In this document: positions 28,625 through 32,549 of the stretch, in pieces
Layout of the letters: every line of letters starts with the position of its first letter
Position numbering within the stretch: the stretch's first letter is position 1
NCBI RefSeq assembly: GCF_013391765.2
Contig: NZ_JACBGI020000027.1
Coordinates: forward strand, 1 to 32,549
DNA length: 32,549 nucleotides
Direction: 5' to 3'
Source: Thiomicrorhabdus heinhorstiae
GTDB taxonomy: Bacteria; Pseudomonadota; Gammaproteobacteria; Thiomicrospirales; Thiomicrospiraceae
Made by a program: the position numbers and the translations under genes
Notes under the pieces: model-generated
The model's input: the letters and a program-made list of their open reading frames with translations, nothing else
Database searches by the model: none
Told to the model about the DNA's origin: nothing

Positions 28625-28766
28625 ACCCGTAACAATTTGTTTTAATTAAATTTTATTTGATCCACATCCGCATGACAAAGTGCGAGACTAATCGCGTATT
28701 TTACCACAAGGACTAACCCTATCTTTCCAAAAATAGGGGTGATCTAGCATTAACCAATTGATCATC

Positions 28767-29087
28767 TTAGGTTGAAGCAACCAAAGCGTCACGCATCTGC
28801 ATAAAAGCAATTAAAAACTCGAAGAGCAGGCGCCAGAAAAGTTCCGCAAATAAAAAGGCGACTATTCCCAGCAACCACCATTTCCAAAAATTCAATTTAG
28901 CGCCGAGCAATTGCACAAATGGCGAAATAGTCGCTTTAATTTGCTCAACTTGTTCAATTGCTAACTTTCTGCGCAAATAATTCAGCACCCATACAATAAA
29001 AATCGGTAGTACTATCGCCCCGAAATAATAAAAAACGATTAAAGCTTCAATACTGATCAAACGTTTAAAACTGAGAAAATCCCACAC
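28767..29087 (-). CDS. DUF4282-like membrane protein
   Basis: A 106-residue protein with two strong hydrophobic segments (about 14-38 and 67-93). WDFLSFKRLISIEALIVFYYFGAIVLPI at the N-terminus and the layout (short N-tail, helix, polar loop, helix) fit the DUF4282 family, whose role is unknown. The start codon is GTG (29085-29087), preceded by GGTGA. It is transcribed towards mnmG and is divergent from the lipoprotein gene at 29294. Confidence 0.65.
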   Translation of the reverse strand: MWDFLSFKRLISIEALIVFYYFGAIVLPIFIVWVLNYLRRKLAIEQVEQIKATISPFVQLLGAKLNFWKWWLLGIVAFLFAELFWRLLFEFLIAFMQMRDALVAST

Positions 29088-29174
29088 TTCGACTCACCAC
29101 TCACCATCATATTCATTACCGCCATCCAAAGTACCGACCGACCAGAAAATATTTACCTGAATTTTCCGCTTCTT

Positions 29175-29220
29175 TAGACAAAGGTCTATTGATTACCGAT
29201 AAAAACTAATCGATGATTAG
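29175..29220. promoter_or_regulatory. Two palindromes in a divergent promoter region
   Basis: TAGAC-AAAG-GTCTA (29175-29188) and CTAATC-GAT-GATTAG (29206-29220) lie between the divergent DUF4282-like and lipoprotein genes. Both are perfect. They are candidate operators, but no well-matched promoter was found near them. Confidence 0.3.
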
Positions 29221-29293
29221 CATACATTATTCGGCAATCAATGATGAACCGTCCGGTTTATCTAAAGATGCCTTATTTGCGAGGTACTCTCTC

Positions 29294-29878
29294 ATGATGC
29301 ATTTCCCACTCAAATCTTTCTCTTTAATCGGAATTTTTAGTGCTGTATCGGTCACGCTGAGCGGTTGTTCAATGAATCCGCCTCAATCGATGATGGATGT
29401 TCAGCCCGGAGAACATTTTGTTCTTAAGCAAGCAATGACTATCCCTCCCGATTACAGCCGCCAATATATACAATATGGCCAAATCAGTGGCAATTCCCAC
29501 AACCTGTACGCACCTTACTGTGATCTTGAAGTCTATCAGATGAGCAGCCAGCCACAGACGATCAATAGCGAACGTTTTAAAATCATTAAAGTGGAAATCG
29601 GTGAATCTTTTACCGCCTCGAAGAAACCGGAAACTTTACTGGCCATGAACGGACCTCTTTCGACAAATATGCTTAGTTTCGGCGGGGATTACCAACGTCC
29701 TGAAAGCGTTGATTTAGTTCATCTGTATTTACAATCGGACAAGCAACCAAACGTATATCGTTTGACATGCGGCGGCTCCTTAAGCAACGGTAACTTAATG
29801 GATGCACCCGACAGCTATCGTCCTGAAAGAAAACAGATCAATCAAATCCTCGGTAGTGTCGGTAAAATTGAACCGTAA
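29294..29878 (+). CDS. Probable lipoprotein of unknown function
   Basis: A 194-residue protein from this start. The frame opens earlier (29213), but the ATG at 29294 has GAGGT (29281-29285) eight bases upstream and gives a clean lipoprotein signal: MMHFPLKSFSLIGIFSAVSVTLSGC, lipobox LSGC, Cys25. A Ser follows the Cys, which would send it to the outer membrane. The mature part has two further Cys (YCDLEV and TCGGSL) that could form a disulphide, and no recognised domain. It stands alone between a divergent and a convergent neighbour. Confidence 0.75.
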   Translation: MMHFPLKSFSLIGIFSAVSVTLSGCSMNPPQSMMDVQPGEHFVLKQAMTIPPDYSRQYIQYGQISGNSHNLYAPYCDLEVYQMSSQPQTINSERFKIIKVEIGESFTASKKPETLLAMNGPLSTNMLSFGGDYQRPESVDLVHLYLQSDKQPNVYRLTCGGSLSNGNLMDAPDSYRPERKQINQILGSVGKIEP

Positions 29879-29893
29879 TGTAAATCTCTAAAC

Positions 29894-29919
29894 AAAAAAA
29901 GAGCCCACTAAGGGCTCTT
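29894..29919 (-). terminator. Terminator after the DUF2189 gene
   Basis: AAGAGCCC and GGGCTCTT form a perfect 8-bp stem with loop ACTAA. On the minus strand it is followed by seven T (29900-29894). It terminates the DUF2189 gene and may also stop the convergent lipoprotein transcript. Confidence 0.85.
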
Positions 29920-29945
29920 GTAAAACGCTCTAGCAAAAACTGAAT

Positions 29946-30776
29946 TTAAAGCCAGGTTTTGCCGTCAACCTCAATCAGATCATTGAAAGCATGCCAGCTG
30001 GCAAATGCCAGTAGCGGCATCACCACAATCATCCCAAATCCCAAAGTGGCAATCCCGGCCATAACCATTGTTCCGATCACCAATGCCCAAACAGCCATTA
30101 CGCCTTTATTTTCCATCGTGACTTGCGCACTTAAAACCATTGCCGACAATACACCGATGTTATCGTCTTTAAGCAACAAAGGAATGGTTACCACACTAAT
30201 CGCAAACACGAAACCAGCTACTATCGCCCCTATAACGAAAAACGCAATCATAAAGCCAATGCCCGCTTCGGAGAACAAGAAGCCCATGACTCCCTGATCG
30301 GCGTCGACAATAAGCAAAGATTGTGTCCCGACGACAACGCCGGCAATCAATGGAACGATGCGGCTCCATATCGCAATAATCGCACCCAGTGTAAAAGCAA
30401 ATAACGCAAACTCCGTCAGGTTATGTCGCCACACAACCAAAGATGAAAGCAGGCTTGGTCTTTGGTTTTTTTCCAGTTGATGGGCTATGTGATATAGACC
30501 GGTTGCCAGAAACGGTGCAATCATGACAAAAGACGTCGCGATCATAAACATCAAAAACGGTGTCTGTTTGTAAGCGAGCAAAACGCCCAACACGGTGACG
30601 GTCATAAGTAAACCGTAGAATACAGACGCTAATGGAGCACGCGCCATATCCATCCAACCCAATTTCAACCATTTTCCGATTTGCGCAACACTGACATCGT
30701 GGGAAATCAGATGCTCACCGGAAACCGTATAGTGATCGTGAGCATGAATGTCTCGAACGATTGAATCTGCCATCAT
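29946..30776 (-). CDS. DUF2189 integral membrane protein
   Basis: A 276-residue protein with a short polar N-terminus (about 1-45) and six hydrophobic segments. WLKLGWMDMARAPLASVFYGLLMTV near 36-60 and FLATGLYHIAHQLEKNQRPSL near 88-108 match the DUF2189 family, found in many proteobacteria and of unknown role. AAGGAGG three bases before a double ATG gives a strong start. It has its own terminator (29894-29919), so it is probably a single-gene unit. Confidence 0.85.
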   Translation of the reverse strand: MMADSIVRDIHAHDHYTVSGEHLISHDVSVAQIGKWLKLGWMDMARAPLASVFYGLLMTVTVLGVLLAYKQTPFLMFMIATSFVMIAPFLATGLYHIAHQLEKNQRPSLLSSLVVWRHNLTEFALFAFTLGAIIAIWSRIVPLIAGVVVGTQSLLIVDADQGVMGFLFSEAGIGFMIAFFVIGAIVAGFVFAISVVTIPLLLKDDNIGVLSAMVLSAQVTMENKGVMAVWALVIGTMVMAGIATLGFGMIVVMPLLAFASWHAFNDLIEVDGKTWL

Positions 30777-30878
30777 AAACCTCCTTGCCTAAGGGCAAAT
30801 AATGTTTAAAAGCACAAGCCTAAAATTTAACTTGTTTTCCAATCATATAAAAAACCGAGAGAAACACTAAGACTTTTC

Positions 30879-30903
30879 GATATACATTTTTTCTATGTAT
30901 ATC
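30879..30903. promoter_or_regulatory. Palindrome in the DUF2189 promoter region
   Basis: GATATACAT and ATGTATATC are perfect 9-bp arms around TTTTTCT, about 100 bases before the DUF2189 start. Read on the minus strand, TTGATA (end of the right arm) is a good -35, with a weak TATCGA 17 bases on, so the palindrome would cover the core promoter as an operator. The 248-base gap up to queF holds no other clear signal except the queF hairpin. Confidence 0.4.
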
Positions 30904-30988
30904 AATGTCTTGTCTTATATAAATGAGTGCTAATAATTTACAATCGCCCGTCAGATCAGGCTTTGAGAGAAGAAAAATAACTTAAATG

Positions 30989-31012
30989 GAAGAGCCCAAT
31001 CAAAGGCTCTTC
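30989..31012 (-). terminator. Hairpin after queF
   Basis: GAAGAGCC and GGCTCTTC form a perfect 8-bp stem with an 8-base loop, 13 bases past the queF stop on the minus strand. It is followed by a T-rich but interrupted tail (CCATTTAAGTTATTTTT), so termination may be partial. Confidence 0.7.
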
Positions 31013-31024
31013 TGCTTAGAATAT

Positions 31025-31867
31025 TTATTGACGAAGTGTACGAGAGATATCAAACTCGTCTTCGAAATTGGATCGATACGGGTTAATATCCAAGCCGCCG
31101 CGTCGCACATAGCGAGCATAAACCGTCAGCTCAGTTGGTGCACAGCGCTGCATAATATCACTAAAAACACGCTCAACACATTGCTCGTGAAATTCATTAT
31201 GCTCACGGAATGAAATAATGTATTTCAAAAGCCCTTCACGGTTAATTCGCTGACCGCTATAACGAATCACGATCGATCCCCAGTCAGGCTGGGAAGTAAC
31301 CAGGCAATTCGACTTGAGCAGATGGCTGTTGACCTCCTCAAGCTCAACCAGTTCATCTTCTACCTTTAGTAGTGACGGCTTGACCGTATAATCTGAAACC
31401 TCGATATCCAAATCATCCAGATTTTCACCGGGTAAATCGCCAAACAGTAGTTCATGACCGCCCAATTTACGAAAGTCGACTGTAACAGCCTCACCACTCG
31501 CAGCAGACAGATCCTTTTCCATCACCTCGATTACTTCCTCTTCCGAAGCAAAGCGCGAGCCGTTAAAACTATTTAAATACAGCTTGAAGGATTTTGATTC
31601 TATTAAATTTGCTGAAGTCGCCTGAAAGGCAAAATCGGCAATGCGAACTTCAGGTCTGCCTTTGGGATTAAGCCAGGAAACTTCGAATGCCGTCCAAATA
31701 TCCAAACCATTAAACGGTAGTGCCTGTTCATCAATACCCAGCTCAAATCGTTTCTCCTGACGCGGAATCGGGAAAAGTAAATCAGGGCTGTAAATATTGC
31801 AATATGGCGTTTCTCGCCCCAATAAGCTCGAATTTGCGGTACCTTTTTTTAAATCAGAAGAAGTCAT
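31025..31867 (-). CDS. queF: NADPH-dependent 7-cyano-7-deazaguanine reductase QueF
   Basis: A 280-residue enzyme reducing preQ0 to preQ1 in queuosine tRNA modification. It is the long, bimodular (YqfA/E. coli) type with two T-fold halves. The nitrile-attacking cysteine is Cys188 in SNCLVTSQPDWGS, with Asp195 nearby; the NADPH motif ESKSFKLYLNSF (90-101) lies in the first half; EFHEQCVE (225-232) supplies His227. Length matches E. coli QueF (282). The ATG shares a base with the TGA of the upstream 136-residue gene, so the two are coupled. Confidence 0.97.
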   Translation of the reverse strand: MTSSDLKKGTANSSLLGRETPYCNIYSPDLLFPIPRQEKRFELGIDEQALPFNGLDIWTAFEVSWLNPKGRPEVRIADFAFQATSANLIESKSFKLYLNSFNGSRFASEEEVIEVMEKDLSAASGEAVTVDFRKLGGHELLFGDLPGENLDDLDIEVSDYTVKPSLLKVEDELVELEEVNSHLLKSNCLVTSQPDWGSIVIRYSGQRINREGLLKYIISFREHNEFHEQCVERVFSDIMQRCAPTELTVYARYVRRGGLDINPYRSNFEDEFDISRTLRQ

Positions 31868-32277
31868 CAGCTACCCACATCGAAATTACGTAAAGCGGAA
31901 CGGAAGGAATTAAATGGGTTCAAAATCGCATCGGCCAAAATAATCCCATAACCCAGCCAGTGAAAAAAACCGATTTCCTTATCAGGAGAAAAATACATAT
32001 AGGTTAACAAAGCGGTCGATAAAATAACGGCGATCACTGCCCAAATCAGGTCCATCAGAAAGCCCATAGGACTGACATCGACCGATTTAACCATTTCAAC
32101 AAAAAGAACCACTACCGCCATGGTAATAAACGCATAACCATATACCGTATTATCTAATGGCCAGCCAAAGCGATCCGCCAAAAACAAAAAACCAATCACC
32201 GCAAACATCCACGGAAATTTAGAAATACTTTTAAACAGACTATCCGGATTTTTTTTAGTCACGCTGACGCTACTCAT
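31867..32277 (-). CDS. Small membrane protein of unknown function, coupled to queF
   Basis: A 136-residue protein with a charged N-terminus and four hydrophobic segments (about 23-39, 46-64, 74-94, 104-120). No known motif is recognised. Its stop overlaps the queF ATG by one base. A deazapurine (preQ0 or preQ1) transport role would suit the context, but it does not look like the YhhQ or QueT families, so this is only a guess. Confidence 0.6.
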   Translation of the reverse strand: MSSVSVTKKNPDSLFKSISKFPWMFAVIGFLFLADRFGWPLDNTVYGYAFITMAVVVLFVEMVKSVDVSPMGFLMDLIWAVIAVILSTALLTYMYFSPDKEIGFFHWLGYGIILADAILNPFNSFRSALRNFDVGS

Positions 32278-32385
32278 ACAAGCAATCTTCTTTTAATGTA
32301 GTTAATCGATTTAAAGGATTTAATCTAAAAGATAAGGCCCTATAACACAAGAACCTTTTAAGGAAACCGACTTTTCACAGGGCAA

Positions 32386-32421
32386 TAAAAAAGCCCCGTT
32401 AGAATACACTAACAGGGCTTT
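32386..32421 (-). terminator. rRNA operon terminator
   Basis: On the minus strand AAAGCCCTGTTAG pairs with CTAACGGGGCTTT (one G-U pair) across a 6-base loop and is followed by TTTTTT-like sequence. It lies 9 bases past the 5S rRNA 3' end. Confidence 0.92.
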
Positions 32422-32430
32422 GGGATATAA

Positions 32431-32547
32431 GCTTGGCGATGACCTACTCTCACATGGGACCTCCCACACTACCATCGGCGCTAAGACGTTTCACTTCTGA
32501 GTTCGGGAAGGGATCAGGTGGTTCCATCTTGCTATGTTCACCAAGCA
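32431..32547 (-). rRNA. rrf: 5S ribosomal RNA
   Basis: Read on the minus strand it starts TGCTTGGTGAACATAGC, contains CCGAACTCAGAAGTGAAACG and GCGCCGATGGTAGTGTGGG, and ends GTCATCGCCAAGC. The two ends pair (GCTTGG/CCAAGC) as helix I. At about 117 bases it seems complete, with the 5' end two bases from the window edge. The 16S and 23S genes should lie beyond the window. Confidence 0.97.
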
Positions 32548-32549
32548 AT

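Noticed and set aside
28530-28766. Possible chromosomal origin (oriC) upstream of mnmG
   Set aside because: Only one DnaA-box-like word with a mismatch (TGATCCACA, 28658-28666) and modest AT-richness. No cluster of boxes, so position alone is not enough.

Overview
The window looks like chromosomal DNA of a gammaproteobacterium. The whole ATP synthase operon, a parAB-rsmG-mnmG cluster, bimodular QueF, UbiA/UbiC, GlmU and the 5S rRNA all read as gammaproteobacterial. An unusual cytochrome bd-like operon and a Zur-controlled zinc operon would fit a chemolithotrophic sulfur oxidiser of the Thiomicrospira/Hydrogenovibrio/Thiomicrorhabdus group, but that assignment is inference without a search.

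Left part (1-3910): a HutZ-type haem utilisation gene, then a three-gene respiratory cassette. It encodes a CydA-like membrane subunit carrying its own C-terminal haem c domain, a second divergent CydA-like membrane subunit, and a small exported c-type cytochrome. A promoter with an adjacent perfect palindrome precedes it and a strong hairpin terminator ends it. This is the most novel-looking biochemical system here: a bd-type core without a recognisable quinol site, apparently wired to cytochrome c.

Zinc block (3961-8912): a 15-bp tandem repeat and a 26-bp perfect palindrome (Zur box) precede a co-directional operon. It encodes a COG0523/CobW-type GTPase, Zur itself, a His-rich DUF2796 periplasmic protein (ZrgA-like), an ABC ATPase, a MacB/FtsX-type permease and a DUF3299 protein. 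This appears to be an autoregulated zinc-starvation operon.

Middle part (8986-16410): recG, carrying a roughly 70-residue in-frame insertion that resembles a dispersed palindromic repeat, is followed by ubiC. Facing it are an EmrE-like transporter and an outer-membrane-type protein on the minus strand. An unknown plus-strand gene then converges on ubiA, a small unknown gene and glmU. The 381-bp gap after glmU holds a second, diverged copy of the repeat seen in recG, and the atp terminator.

Energy and chromosome block (16750-28529, all minus strand): atpZ-atpI-atpB-atpE-atpF-atpH-atpA-atpG-atpD-atpC, preceded in transcription by mnmG-rsmG-parA-parB. A parS-like palindrome lies far away inside the zinc ABC ATPase gene. 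This gene order is often close to the replication origin, but I found no convincing oriC here.

Right part (28530-32549): a hairpin-rich intergenic region, a DUF4282-like membrane protein, a lipoprotein, a DUF2189 membrane protein, queF with a small membrane protein, and the 3' end of an rRNA operon (5S rRNA, minus strand) with its terminator.
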